A DNA stretch of 19,442 nt from JBMOLK01 sp049325575 (GCA_049325575.1 JBMOLK010000055.1:1-19442), one strand, 5' to 3'. Shown: positions 6,721-14,125, counted from the stretch's first letter. Notes: generated from the letters alone by a model not told the origin. Translations and numbers: made by a program.

Positions 6721-7356
6721 TTGAACGCTACCTTTGAGAGTCTTCCGGAAGAGAAAAGGAAGAAGATAATTGATATAAGTATGGAGGAATTTGCTCAAAA
6801 CGGGTATGAAAAGGCATCTACAAATGCCATTGTAAAAAAAGCCGGTATTTCAAAAGGCATATTGTTTCACTACTTTGGAAACAAAAAGAATCTTTATTTA
6901 TATATAGTTGACTATGGAATAGACTGCATCTTAAAACACTTTTATAATGATAATACCGAAATGCCTACCGATATTTTTGAAAAGCTGATGGCCTGGAGTC
7001 TTAAGAAGTTAAAAGTATATTATGATCTGCCTGTAGTGTCGAAGGTTATAATGAATGCTTTTACCGATATACCCGATGAGCTTAGGGAGGAAATGATGGA
7101 AAGACAGCAGAAAATATACAAGCAGAATATGCCCCTACTCTTAAAAGATATTGATACTACCAGGTTCAGAAAAGGTGTTGACTCCAATAAAGCCATAGAA
7201 CTGATACTTATGTGCCTGGAAGGTGTAAACAATAAGTATTTGAAGCTTTATAAGGGAGAGGCAGACAAAGCAATTTCTCAAATGGATAAAATACTTGATG
7301 AAATGAGAGAGTATCTGGAGATTTTAAAGGGTGGAATATACGATAATTCCAAATAA
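6721..7356 (+). CDS. TetR/AcrR family transcriptional regulator
   Basis: This 211-residue protein has the N-terminal helix-turn-helix of the TetR family (about residues 10-56): an ISMEEFAQNGYEKAST helix, then AIVKKAGISKGILFHYF and N-KK-NL-Y. The helical C-terminal ligand-binding domain is divergent, as usual. It begins with TTG at 6721, 8 bases after GGGAGGA; the overlapping ATG at 6716 runs straight into a stop. The weak start codon may keep the repressor level below that of the exporter. It lies 22 bases after the permease gene, so it is the third gene of the same operon. The TTGAC-N6-GTCAA repeats at the operon promoter are its likely targets, making it an autorepressor released by an exporter substrate. 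The effector is unknown. Confidence 0.92.
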   Translation: MNATFESLPEEKRKKIIDISMEEFAQNGYEKASTNAIVKKAGISKGILFHYFGNKKNLYLYIVDYGIDCILKHFYNDNTEMPTDIFEKLMAWSLKKLKVYYDLPVVSKVIMNAFTDIPDELREEMMERQQKIYKQNMPLLLKDIDTTRFRKGVDSNKAIELILMCLEGVNNKYLKLYKGEADKAISQMDKILDEMREYLEILKGGIYDNSK

Positions 7357-7370
7357 TATAAGGAATTTAA

Positions 7371-7429
7371 AAAACGGAAGCCGCTGTTTTGGTTTATGAA
7401 ACTTTAACAGGCGAGTTTCCGTTTTTTTA
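7371..7429 (+). terminator. Intrinsic terminator of the exporter/TetR operon
   Basis: AAAACGGAAG-C-CGC-TGTT (from 7371) pairs with AACAGGCG-A-G-TTTCCGTTTT with small internal mismatches, followed by a run of seven T (7422-7428). It lies 15 bases after the TetR stop. Confidence 0.8.
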
Positions 7430-7460
7430 TTGAATATTAAATTTCAGAAATTCATAAATT

Positions 7461-7486
7461 CATTATAAAGGATACATTATAAAGGG
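7461..7486 (+). repeat. Short direct repeats CATTATAAAGG ahead of the GH8-like gene
   Basis: CATTATAAAGG occurs at 7461 and again at 7475, a 14-base period. TTATAAAGG recurs at about 7520 as part of the ribosome binding site of the next gene and again inside its fifth and sixth codons. It may be simple sequence drift in AT-rich DNA. No promoter could be read confidently in this stretch. Confidence 0.35.
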
Positions 7487-7537
7487 TAGGTTTTGTGACT
7501 TCAAAAGCAAAAACGTGCCTTATAAAGGGGGAAGTCC

Positions 7538-8683
7538 ATGAAAAGATTTATAAAGGGCATAATTACAGCTTCGTTAGTTGTTTTTGCTTGCTTTCTAGGA
7601 TACACAACCTGCATCAGAAGTGCAAACGAAAAAGAGACTTTACCAACCGCCGCATCCAGCGTATTCATTGAGAGAAACTCCAAAAGTGTATATAAAGAGA
7701 AGGAACACATTCTGCTGAATTTCATAAAGAGCCGCCTAATGCATGAAGATGGGGGAGTAATAACCAATACCAGTCCAAAGAATAGAGATTCCGGTACTCT
7801 TTCCGAATCGGTGGGGATTTTACTGGACTATGCCGTAATAAATAACAATAAGGAGCTGTTTGACAAGGAATTTGCTTTTCTTAAAAGTAAGCTTCTAGTA
7901 AATGACTGTTATATAAAATGGAAAACCGGCAGTAATGTTACATGTAATGCATCTATCGACGATCTAAGAATAGCAGGAGCTCTTCTTAAGGGCTATGAAG
8001 TTTGGAGAGAGGAAGATTATTTACATACTGCAGAGTCTATTCAAAAGAGCATATACGATACCCAGGTTATAGATAATAAACTTTATGAGATATACGATTG
8101 GAATTATAAAGACAGTAAATCGTCTACTCCTTTATGCTACCTGGATTTACACACCATAGATAAATTAAAACACTTTAATAGAAACTGGCAAGAGGTTTTT
8201 GATAATAGTTTACTGGTAATTGAGGAAGGAAAGATCGGAAGTTCGCCATTTTATTATAAATATTTTGACTACAGCAATAAAAAGTATTCTCTTGATGAAG
8301 AGTATAAACAGAATAAAAGCATATGCCTCACCTACAGCATTTATACTGCTCTTCACATGGCAGAGGCGGGTATTGAAACCAAAGATTTTGGTACCTGGTT
8401 AAGAAGTGAGATGGGGAAGGGGAAGCTCTATGCCTGGTATAACCCATATACAAGAAAGCCGGTTTCAAAAATGGAAAGTACAGCAGTGTATGCTCTAGGG
8501 TCTATTTATGCAAAACACACAGGTGATAGAATTCTTTCAGAAAAACTTCTTGACAGGATGCTGGAATTTATGGTGACAGATCAGAAGTCAAGATACTATG
8601 GCGGTTTTGGAAACAAAGACACGGGAGAGTTCTATTCCTTTGATAATCTTACTGCATTGTGGGCATTGACTCTACATAAATAG
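7538..8683 (+). CDS. Secreted or membrane-anchored GH8-like glycoside hydrolase
   Basis: This 381-residue protein starts at ATG 7538 behind AAAGGGGG. Residues 4-25 are hydrophobic with basic residues ahead, so it is exported, either cleaved or anchored by this segment. The rest fits an (alpha/alpha)6 barrel of the glycoside hydrolase family 8 type: SES-V-G with Glu90, the position of the GH8 proton donor, and S-x-DDLRIAGALL with Asp141/Asp142, the position of the second catalytic acid. Later aromatic-rich stretches (about 295-310 and 350-370) fit the barrel's substrate cleft. GH8 enzymes and relatives cut beta-glucans, chitosan or xylan, or trim bacterial exopolysaccharide during its export. 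There is no dockerin, unlike the esterase at 3433-4755, so it is probably not a cellulosome part. Exact substrate unknown. It is monocistronic, between two terminator-like regions. Confidence 0.72.
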   Translation: MKRFIKGIITASLVVFACFLGYTTCIRSANEKETLPTAASSVFIERNSKSVYKEKEHILLNFIKSRLMHEDGGVITNTSPKNRDSGTLSESVGILLDYAVINNNKELFDKEFAFLKSKLLVNDCYIKWKTGSNVTCNASIDDLRIAGALLKGYEVWREEDYLHTAESIQKSIYDTQVIDNKLYEIYDWNYKDSKSSTPLCYLDLHTIDKLKHFNRNWQEVFDNSLLVIEEGKIGSSPFYYKYFDYSNKKYSLDEEYKQNKSICLTYSIYTALHMAEAGIETKDFGTWLRSEMGKGKLYAWYNPYTRKPVSKMESTAVYALGSIYAKHTGDRILSEKLLDRMLEFMVTDQKSRYYGGFGNKDTGEFYSFDNLTALWALTLHK

Positions 8684-8684
8684 A

Positions 8685-8705
8685 GGGGTGCATGGCATGC
8701 ACCTC
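8685..8705. other. Short palindrome after the GH8-like gene
   Basis: GGTGCAT (8687-8693) and ATGCACC (8697-8703) form perfect arms around three bases, extendable by a G-T and a G-C pair. No T-run follows on either strand, so it is not a standard intrinsic terminator. It starts 2 bases after the stop codon. Confidence 0.5.
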
Positions 8706-8713
8706 CTATGTAT

Positions 8714-8754
8714 GTGCCTCGTACGCTCTAGAAAAGAGTTGCGTTGCGAGGCAC
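8714..8754. other. Second, larger inverted repeat in the convergent intergenic region
   Basis: GTGCCTCG (8714-8721) and CGAGGCAC (8747-8754) are perfect 8-base arms. Inside them ACGC...GCGT and TCT...AGA can also pair, giving a long hairpin with small bulges. It is followed on the plus strand by A8 (8758-8765), not T. On the minus strand the T8 comes before the hairpin. It therefore does not fit an intrinsic terminator in either direction. Confidence 0.5.
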
Positions 8755-8782
8755 TCGAAAAAAAATGTGTTACCCCGTCACT

Positions 8783-8992
8783 TCACTCGATGGATATAGC
8801 CCTGACACTTTTCTCTTCCTTCTTTTGAGGGTGGGTTTTAAGATAATCACCGGTGACCTCGTTTAAAGCTTTAAGAAATTCCTTTTTAAGGCTTTCAGCA
8901 TGATGTCTTGCACCATCAGGAAGAAGGCTTAAGGAGCTGTCTATCAAAGATAGCTTGGTTTTAAGAAGTATCTTTAACAAATTATCACTCAT
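8783..8992 (-). CDS. Small hypothetical protein overlapping the ArsA-type ATPase gene
   Basis: This 69-residue protein starts at the ATG whose complement lies at 8990-8992 and overlaps the last 8 bases of the preceding ATPase gene. Overlap of this kind is usual for translationally coupled operon partners. GGTGGTGAG lies just upstream; a start five codons earlier (9007) is possible. The sequence is mainly amphipathic helix (SLIDSSLSLLPDGARHHAES and EFLKALNEVTGDYLKTH), ends in a charged KKEEK tail and has no signal peptide, cysteines or recognised motif. I do not recognise the family. Tight linkage to the ATPase suggests a partner or accessory role, but this is inference only. Confidence 0.7.
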   Translation of the reverse strand: MSDNLLKILLKTKLSLIDSSLSLLPDGARHHAESLKKEFLKALNEVTGDYLKTHPQKKEEKSVRAISIE

Positions 8993-10160
8993 TAGACTCA
9001 CCACCAAACCTTACTTTTAGTATTTCATTCTCAAATTTAGCTCCTTTAACCGTGTAGTTTAAAAGTGTCCTTGGGAGAGTGATATTTCTTTTAATGCTGC
9101 CCACCTTGACAATGAGTTCGTCTGCCTTCTGGTTAAGCGAAAGGTCTTTCTTATCGGTAAAGGGCATGTATATTGACAAGGTATATTCATCATTTTCCTT
9201 TGTTACGTTTTGGGTCCTTGTGTTATAGAAAATCCTGCTTGGGTCCTCATCCTTAAATATTTCATCCCCGAGCCTTTCCAGGATTTCAAGGCCTACAATT
9301 TCTTTTTCAAATAACGGGGCATTATATATGGGTACAGGAGTGAAGCTGTCTACTATCATTTCCCTGTATTTTTTCTGGATGTCCTTCCATACCTTGAAAT
9401 ACTCATCTGAAACATTATCGGGTATTATCCTGTTTACCACTATTGCATCTACATTAAAGTTGTATATGTTTAGATAGGTAAAGCTCCTTTGGGCTTCCTT
9501 GATAACCATCTTTTCCGGGTTAACGACAATCCTGATACTTGTTATATCCCTGTCTGAAAGAATTTGCTTCATCTCATCCAGCTGGTTATAAATGTTTTCA
9601 ATTTCACCCATGACATTGTCAGAGGGCATCGGTACTCCCAATAAGGGCTCTGCTATAGGCTTCATAAGCTTCATGGCCTTTCTTTTTATTGGGAAAAGCT
9701 TATCCATCCACCATCTTAGCATTTCGGGGAAGCTTAGTAAGGCAAGGGTTTCGCCGGTTGGTGCACAGTCAATTACAATAACATCAAAAGTCTTTTCCTT
9801 GTAGTACTTTAAGATTCTAAGAAGACTTAAAAGATCCTCGATGCCCGGGAATACTGTCAGCTCTTCGGTAGTGATATCCTTAACTGTCTTGGCAGTGAAT
9901 AACGTTGTAAGGTATTCCTGGACCTTGCCCCAACCCTGCTCCACCTCATGTATGGAGTCAATTTCCTGTGCCCAGAGGTTTTTTCTAATTTCCTTAGGTT
10001 CGGGGGACAGTCTTATATCAAGTGAATCACCAAGACTGTGTGCGGCATCGGTGCTTACTACCAGTGTTTTCAAGCCTTTTTTTGCACATTTGAGTGCAGT
10101 AGCAGCTGCTATACTTGTTTTACCTACTCCGCCTTTACCTGTATAAAGCATTATTCTCAT
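8985..10160 (-). CDS. ArsA/GET3-family ATPase with C-terminal HSP20-like domain
   Basis: This 391-residue protein starts at 10160 behind AGGAGGGG. It has the deviant Walker A GKGGVGKTS at 8-16, with the signature lysine at position 9. TDAAHSLGDS follows (switch region near 37-46), then D-x-APTGETL (switch II) in the middle of the ATPase domain. After about residue 315 the sequence changes to a beta-rich segment of about 75 residues with alternating hydrophobic positions, matching the HSP20-like domain found at the C-terminus of many bacterial single-domain ArsA proteins. Family members are dimeric P-loop ATPases. Eukaryotic GET3 targets tail-anchored proteins and E. coli ArsA drives arsenite export. 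No arsB, arsC, arsD or arsR is nearby, so arsenic resistance is unlikely. Handling of a membrane protein client is more plausible but unproven. A MarR-type operator lies upstream (10189-10213). Confidence 0.92.
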   Translation of the reverse strand: MRIMLYTGKGGVGKTSIAAATALKCAKKGLKTLVVSTDAAHSLGDSLDIRLSPEPKEIRKNLWAQEIDSIHEVEQGWGKVQEYLTTLFTAKTVKDITTEELTVFPGIEDLLSLLRILKYYKEKTFDVIVIDCAPTGETLALLSFPEMLRWWMDKLFPIKRKAMKLMKPIAEPLLGVPMPSDNVMGEIENIYNQLDEMKQILSDRDITSIRIVVNPEKMVIKEAQRSFTYLNIYNFNVDAIVVNRIIPDNVSDEYFKVWKDIQKKYREMIVDSFTPVPIYNAPLFEKEIVGLEILERLGDEIFKDEDPSRIFYNTRTQNVTKENDEYTLSIYMPFTDKKDLSLNQKADELIVKVGSIKRNITLPRTLLNYTVKGAKFENEILKVRFGGESNE

Positions 10161-10188
10161 AATAACCCCTCCTGAAATTTCGTTTATT

Positions 10189-10213
10189 AAATATTACGAA
10201 AGCCGAAATATTT
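10189..10213. promoter_or_regulatory. MarR operator copy upstream of the ArsA-type ATPase
   Basis: AAATATTACG and CGAAATATTT are 10-base arms with one mismatch and a 5-base spacer. The same element, with perfect arms and the same spacer, lies at 10750-10774 ahead of the MarR gene. Shared architecture supports one regulator acting on both genes. Confidence 0.75.
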
Positions 10214-10250
10214 GATTTATTTAAAGCCCAAATTTATGGGCATTAATTTT

Positions 10251-10733
10251 CTACTCAATTTCAATTTTCTTTACTTTGTTTGCTTCTTCCTCTTCTTCAC
10301 CATCGTGTAGGTTCTTTTCATTAAATACCCTCATTACTTTAGTGAAGATTTTACCGAGAAGGAGGCGTTCTTCATCCGTAAGAGAATCATAAATAAGCTT
10401 TATATAGTTCATAGCAGTACTTTTCAGTTCATCAACCAGACCTTTGCCCTTGGCAGTAAGCTTGATCACTACAATCCGCCTGTCGCTTTCACTTCTTTCC
10501 CTTATAAGATAACCGTGCTTTACAAGCCTATCCACTACCCCGGTGGCAGTGCTCATGGGAACACCGGTATAATCTGCTATCTGGCTCATGATGATTTCTC
10601 CGTGTTTTTCTATAAGAAGCATGGTAAAAAGCTCGGACTTTGAAAATGATAAGTCTAAATTAATCCATTCCTCCGGATAAAAGAATTTTTTTAAATTATC
10701 AATAAAAAAGTCCAGCAGCTCATTATGATTCAA
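10251..10733 (-). CDS. MarR family transcriptional regulator (TTG start)
   Basis: This 160-residue protein is read from the TTG whose complement is at 10731-10733. The frame stays open to an ATG at 10799, but that stretch contains a perfect operator palindrome and a good -10 box, and AAGGAGG lies 8 bases ahead of the TTG, so the shorter form is preferred. The winged helix-turn-helix is clear: LLIEKHGEIIMSQIADYTGV, then MSTATGVVDRLVKHGYLIRE and the wing RSESDRRIVVIKLTAKG, with the D-x-R typical of MarR. It is flanked by helices for dimerisation and ends in an acidic-basic tail. Its own promoter has the operator just downstream of the -10 box, and a second copy lies before the ATPase gene. Autorepression and control of the ATPase are likely; the inducing signal is unknown. 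Confidence 0.93.
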   Translation of the reverse strand: MNHNELLDFFIDNLKKFFYPEEWINLDLSFSKSELFTMLLIEKHGEIIMSQIADYTGVPMSTATGVVDRLVKHGYLIRERSESDRRIVVIKLTAKGKGLVDELKSTAMNYIKLIYDSLTDEERLLLGKIFTKVMRVFNEKNLHDGEEEEEANKVKKIEIE

Positions 10734-10749
10734 TATTGATTCCTCCTTA

Positions 10750-10774
10750 GAATATTTCGACAACCGAAATATTC
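10750..10774. promoter_or_regulatory. MarR operator at its own promoter
   Basis: GAATATTTCG (10750-10759) and CGAAATATTC (10765-10774) are perfect 10-base arms around ACAAC. The element sits 8 bases past the -10 box of the minus-strand promoter, over the expected transcription start, and directly ahead of the ribosome binding site. Confidence 0.85.
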
Positions 10775-10781
10775 TAATTAA

Positions 10782-10810
10782 ATAGTAATACTTTTTCACA
10801 TATTTGTCAA
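10782..10810 (-). promoter_or_regulatory. Sigma-A promoter of the MarR gene
   Basis: On the minus strand TTGACA (complement 10805-10810) and TACTAT (complement 10782-10787) are exactly 17 bases apart. It lies between the end of the metallophosphoesterase gene and the MarR operator. Confidence 0.85.
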
Positions 10811-10826
10811 TAGGGTTTTAGAAAAA

Positions 10827-12011
10827 TTAACTACCTTGTTTAAAGCTGTCGATAAGTTTCCCTTCGATATTATATACATTAACAGAGATGCCGCCTGAAG
10901 TAATATCTACAACAGAGAAGTGATATTGAGAAATTGGAGGCACATCCACGTTTTTCTTGCTGGTATAATGGTTATACAAAGGAGCACCGAAGCTTCCTAC
11001 GGTGACCTGGTACACGGTTTTCTCAAACTCAAACTTTATATCATCGACCACCGAGTTGAAGGACTTGTCTATATGCCTTCTTGTGTAGTAATGTTCATGT
11101 CCGCAAAAGAACACTGGGCTTTTTGAGCTGTCAACCACCTTCCACAGCTTGTTTCGTGAAAGGGGTATTCTGTCAAGAGAGTTGCCAACCCCTGAACCGG
11201 TTGGGAATGGAGGTTCGTGAATAAAGAAGAAATTATGTTTCTTTGAATTGTCAATATTGGACTTTAACCAGCCAAGCTGGGATTCAGATACCATATGATT
11301 CTCGCCAGGATGATTTGAATTTAGCATAAAAAATCTTGCACTGCCCCTGTCAAAGTAATAAACAGTCCTGTTATAACCTTCTAAAACAGAGGCATTAAAG
11401 TCACTGAAAACCTCCGAAAAGGCTTTTCCACTTTCAGTACCGGCCCTGGCCTCGTGATTTCCAAACCCAGGGTAGAAGAAGTCAGCCGGATAGAACTGTG
11501 TTACGGTATTTTTAAAATACTGCAGTTGAGCCTTTAGTTGAGCATAGGTCTTGGCTCCATCTACCAAGTCGCCTGGCATTACTGCAAATTCCGGCTGCGG
11601 AGAAAGACTTTTTATTCTACCCATTATTTTCTTTACTACCTGTGAGTTTATCCCTTTATCAGAGCCTCGACTGTCTGTCATTACTATAAAACGCAGCATA
11701 ATTGAAGAATCCGTATTGTCTTGATCCCTATTTACTCCGGTAGGTTTAGGAGCAGGTGTAGCTATGATAGTAGGCTTGGGAGCAGGTGTTCGTTTCTCCA
11801 AAAGAGTTTTAGTGGGATTGGCCGAAGGGGTATTATCTATTGAACTTTTGGTTGGTGAGGGAGTGTCATTTATTACTGAAGTTGCCTTAATTGTTGGCGC
11901 CGAATCTGATTGATAGAATTGGCGGTTGTCACTGACATTAGCTTGATAACATCCCGAAAGGACTATACAAAAGGCAATAAAAAAACTTAGTAATATACTT
12001 TTCTTCATCAT
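10827..12011 (-). CDS. Metallophosphoesterase lipoprotein (calcineurin-like)
   Basis: This 394-residue exported protein has a signal peptide with lipobox L-S-G-C at Cys21. A polar linker rich in Thr/Pro/Lys (about 35-100) contains two copies of T-PAPKPT. The calcineurin-like phosphoesterase domain follows: TDSR at 112-115, PGDLVDG with D148 and D151, GNHE at 184-187, IHEPP in the second half and GHEHYYTR near residue 300. These are the five metal-binding blocks of the family. In the first block the usual second histidine of D-x-H is replaced by Arg (D113-S-R115). The enzyme should act on a phosphate ester outside the membrane. Its start is two tandem ATGs with GAGGAG upstream. It lies 47 bases after the PAS-phosphatase gene and is probably co-transcribed with it. 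Substrate unknown. Confidence 0.9.
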   Translation of the reverse strand: MMKKSILLSFFIAFCIVLSGCYQANVSDNRQFYQSDSAPTIKATSVINDTPSPTKSSIDNTPSANPTKTLLEKRTPAPKPTIIATPAPKPTGVNRDQDNTDSSIMLRFIVMTDSRGSDKGINSQVVKKIMGRIKSLSPQPEFAVMPGDLVDGAKTYAQLKAQLQYFKNTVTQFYPADFFYPGFGNHEARAGTESGKAFSEVFSDFNASVLEGYNRTVYYFDRGSARFFMLNSNHPGENHMVSESQLGWLKSNIDNSKKHNFFFIHEPPFPTGSGVGNSLDRIPLSRNKLWKVVDSSKSPVFFCGHEHYYTRRHIDKSFNSVVDDIKFEFEKTVYQVTVGSFGAPLYNHYTSKKNVDVPPISQYHFSVVDITSGGISVNVYNIEGKLIDSFKQGS

Positions 12012-12058
12012 TTGTAGGCACTCCTCAACACTTTACATTATTTTGTGCACCAACAGCG

Positions 12059-13198
12059 TTATTTAATTTCCAGTAATACCATTGTGATATCATCCGAAAT
12101 TTTACTGAAGTTTTCAATATGTGCAAACTTAGAAGCATTATTGATTATACGGTCGAGAGCAACAGCAGGACTTTGTTTGTGTCCTAACAGCACATTAAGA
12201 AGTCTTTCCTCGCCAAATTGTTCACTTTTATCATTTCTCAATTCCACAATGCCGTCAGTATACATAAAAAGGCTATCGCCGCTTTCAAGGGAAACACTCT
12301 TATCTGTATAACTGGGCTCCTCCACCCAGTCGCTTATAGGTATGCCGGAGACCCTTAAAAGCTCAAATTTCCCGCTCTCAAGGTTAAATAAAACCGGAGA
12401 AACATTATGCCCGGCATTTGAATACACAAGACTGTAGTTTTTTGTATCTATGATTGCATAGAATACTGTAATATATAGCTCCTGGTCATAATAATTCCGG
12501 TTAAAATCTTTATAAAGTTCTTTTAAAGCAGCTGCAGGAGATAGTATACATTTATTTATAGACGAGCGCAGGAAAACCGTAAGCATGGATGCAGGAACTC
12601 CGTGTCCTGATACATCCGCAATATATATTCCTGTATGATCGTCATCTATCCTGAATATATCGAGGAAATCTCCGCCTATTGCTTCGCACGGCTTGTAAAC
12701 GTAGGAGAATTCAATTTTATTTTCCGGCAGTTGTTGTTTCGGCAGAAGGCTGCATTGGAGCTTTCTGGCCATATTAAGCTCGCTCTGAAGCTTTTCACTA
12801 TGTTCGATGATTTTTCTCTGCATTTTTTTCATTTCTGTTATATCACGAAGAACCTCTACAACTGCAACTACCTTACCGTCCTCGTTTTTTATAGGTGAGC
12901 TCATTACAGAGAAAATCCTATCCCCAATTATCTCTTCCTTATGCTGCACAGTCCCATCAAACACGGCTCTTCTGGAGATACAATTTTCACAGGGCTTATC
13001 CCTTCCTATGGCATCATAACACTTTTTGCCTATAAGACTACCGTTAAGTGATTTTGACATTGCATCATTAACGAAGATAAGGTTATCGTTTACATCTATA
13101 ACCCTGACCCAGTCATACATCCCATTTATTATATATTCTATAAAGCTTTTATAGCTTGTATTGTTTATGAATTTTAAATCAATATTGTTTGAGTTCAT
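12059..13198 (-). CDS. PAS domain-SpoIIE (PP2C-type) serine phosphatase
   Basis: This 379-residue cytoplasmic protein has no membrane segment. A PAS domain covers about 15-122, containing VIDVNDNLIFVN and a cluster Cys60-x9-Cys70-x2-Cys73. A coiled-coil linker (about 122-150) ends in ARKLQCSLLP, the usual entry to the RsbU/SpoIIE phosphatase domain. Metal-binding blocks follow: GGDF-x-D at 175-180, ADVSGHG with D195, a Y-TDG-I-E block and a final DDITMVLLE. Proteins of this type dephosphorylate STAS anti-anti-sigma factors and so release sigma factors or other partners in response to a signal sensed by the PAS domain. An STAS protein is encoded at 15512-15847, a possible partner, but not adjacent. 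AAAGGATC is the ribosome binding site, and a good promoter lies at 13268-13296. Confidence 0.93.
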   Translation of the reverse strand: MNSNNIDLKFINNTSYKSFIEYIINGMYDWVRVIDVNDNLIFVNDAMSKSLNGSLIGKKCYDAIGRDKPCENCISRRAVFDGTVQHKEEIIGDRIFSVMSSPIKNEDGKVVAVVEVLRDITEMKKMQRKIIEHSEKLQSELNMARKLQCSLLPKQQLPENKIEFSYVYKPCEAIGGDFLDIFRIDDDHTGIYIADVSGHGVPASMLTVFLRSSINKCILSPAAALKELYKDFNRNYYDQELYITVFYAIIDTKNYSLVYSNAGHNVSPVLFNLESGKFELLRVSGIPISDWVEEPSYTDKSVSLESGDSLFMYTDGIVELRNDKSEQFGEERLLNVLLGHKQSPAVALDRIINNASKFAHIENFSKISDDITMVLLEIK

Positions 13199-13267
13199 TT
13201 GCGCAGATCCTTTCGAAATGCATTAAAAAAAGCCAGGAAATCAAGTCAGATCCATAATTTCCTATAC

Positions 13268-13296
13268 ATTATAACAAAGTAAACTGCCAATATCAA
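13268..13296 (-). promoter_or_regulatory. Sigma-A promoter of the PAS-phosphatase/phosphoesterase unit
   Basis: On the minus strand TTGATA (complement 13291-13296) and TATAAT (complement 13268-13273) are 17 bases apart. The leader to the start at 13198 is about 60 bases and contains AGGAAAT/ATTTCCT arms that could form a weak hairpin. The rest of 13199-13456 holds AT-rich DNA in which I see no gene; a promoter for the plus-strand yyaC gene could not be identified. Confidence 0.8.
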
Positions 13297-13456
13297 CATA
13301 TATAATATGGGCAAAATATAAAAATAAAGTAATAAAATTACTATTCGCGGCAATAATAATATTAGTGCTTATTATCATAATTACCAAACTATGAGATATA
13401 TATAAGATATACATGAAGAGACGGAGCACTAGATCTAATAAATCGGGAGATTCAAT

Positions 13457-14062
13457 ATGATTTTAAAGACAGCATACAAGCCTCTCTACATTGATATAAA
13501 CAGCGATTGGGCCTTTAAGAAGTTTACCGATACCCTGTATATGCTTATTCATAATTCCCTAAAAAACGGCCACAGGTCAGTTGTGTTTGTCTGTATCGGG
13601 ACCGACAGATCAACAGGAGATAGCTTAGGGCCCCTTATTGGGTATAAAATGAACGATTTGAGCTATAAGAATGTTTATGTTCATGGAAGCCTTGATGAAC
13701 CTGTTCATGCCAAGAATATTGATAAAGTAATGGAGCGTATTTCAACCTGCTACGATAGGCCTTTTGTAGTAGCTATTGATGCTTGTCTTGGCAAAATGGA
13801 CCATGTGGGGTTTATAACTGTGGGAGAGGGCTCAATAAAACCTGGATCAGGTGTAAAAAAAGATCTGGCTCCTGTTGGAGATATGTACATAACAGGTATA
13901 GTAAATTTTGGCGGGTTTATGGATTATCTGATTCTTCAGAATACCCGCTTAAGTATAGTTATGAAAATGGCAGATGTGATTTCCATGGGCATTAGATATG
14001 TTTTGTGGAAAGTTAGTAAAGATCCTGCACTATCATCCATGCTATGCAGTTTAAATGCTTGA
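13457..14062 (+). CDS. yyaC: YyaC family sporulation protein
   Basis: This 201-residue protein starts at ATG 13457 after CGGGAGA. It matches the YyaC family of spore-former proteins throughout its length: FVCIGTDRSTGDSLGPLIG near residues 48-66, VHGSLDEPVHA, VAIDACLG, VGFITVGEGSIKPG and ITGIVNFGGFMD. The fold is related to hydrogenase maturation proteases and the germination protease GPR. The acidic residues D51 and D56 and the later I-DA-C-L-G block occupy the positions expected for that fold. YyaC proteins are produced during sporulation and are thought to be peptidases, but the target is not established. A matching sporulation sigma promoter is not obvious in the upstream DNA. The gene stands alone, ended by a perfect 22-base stem. 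It is strong evidence that the host forms endospores. Confidence 0.93.
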   Translation: MILKTAYKPLYIDINSDWAFKKFTDTLYMLIHNSLKNGHRSVVFVCIGTDRSTGDSLGPLIGYKMNDLSYKNVYVHGSLDEPVHAKNIDKVMERISTCYDRPFVVAIDACLGKMDHVGFITVGEGSIKPGSGVKKDLAPVGDMYITGIVNFGGFMDYLILQNTRLSIVMKMADVISMGIRYVLWKVSKDPALSSMLCSLNA

Positions 14063-14074
14063 TTTGCACCTGTT

Positions 14075-14125
14075 TTAAGAAAACGGCTTATGAAGGTAAT
14101 ATGCCTTCATAAGCCGTTTTCTTAA
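14075..14125. terminator. Strong intrinsic terminator after yyaC
   Basis: Perfect 22-base arms (14075-14096 and 14104-14125) begin TTAAGAAAACGG and surround a 7-base loop. The arm ends supply the A-rich and T-rich flanks (TTTTCTTAA). The near symmetry would allow termination in either direction. Confidence 0.85.

Noticed and set aside
9841..10146. Plus-strand open frame of 101 codons opposite the ArsA-type ATPase
   Set aside because: It is antisense to the Walker A and switch regions of a clear ATPase and has no expression signals.
8985..10160. Arsenic resistance operon
   Set aside because: No arsenite pump, arsenate reductase, ArsD or ArsR is present; family name alone is not evidence.
12045..12311. 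Plus-strand open frame opposite the PP2C-type phosphatase
   Set aside because: It is a mirror of the conserved phosphatase C-terminus, with no ribosome binding site.
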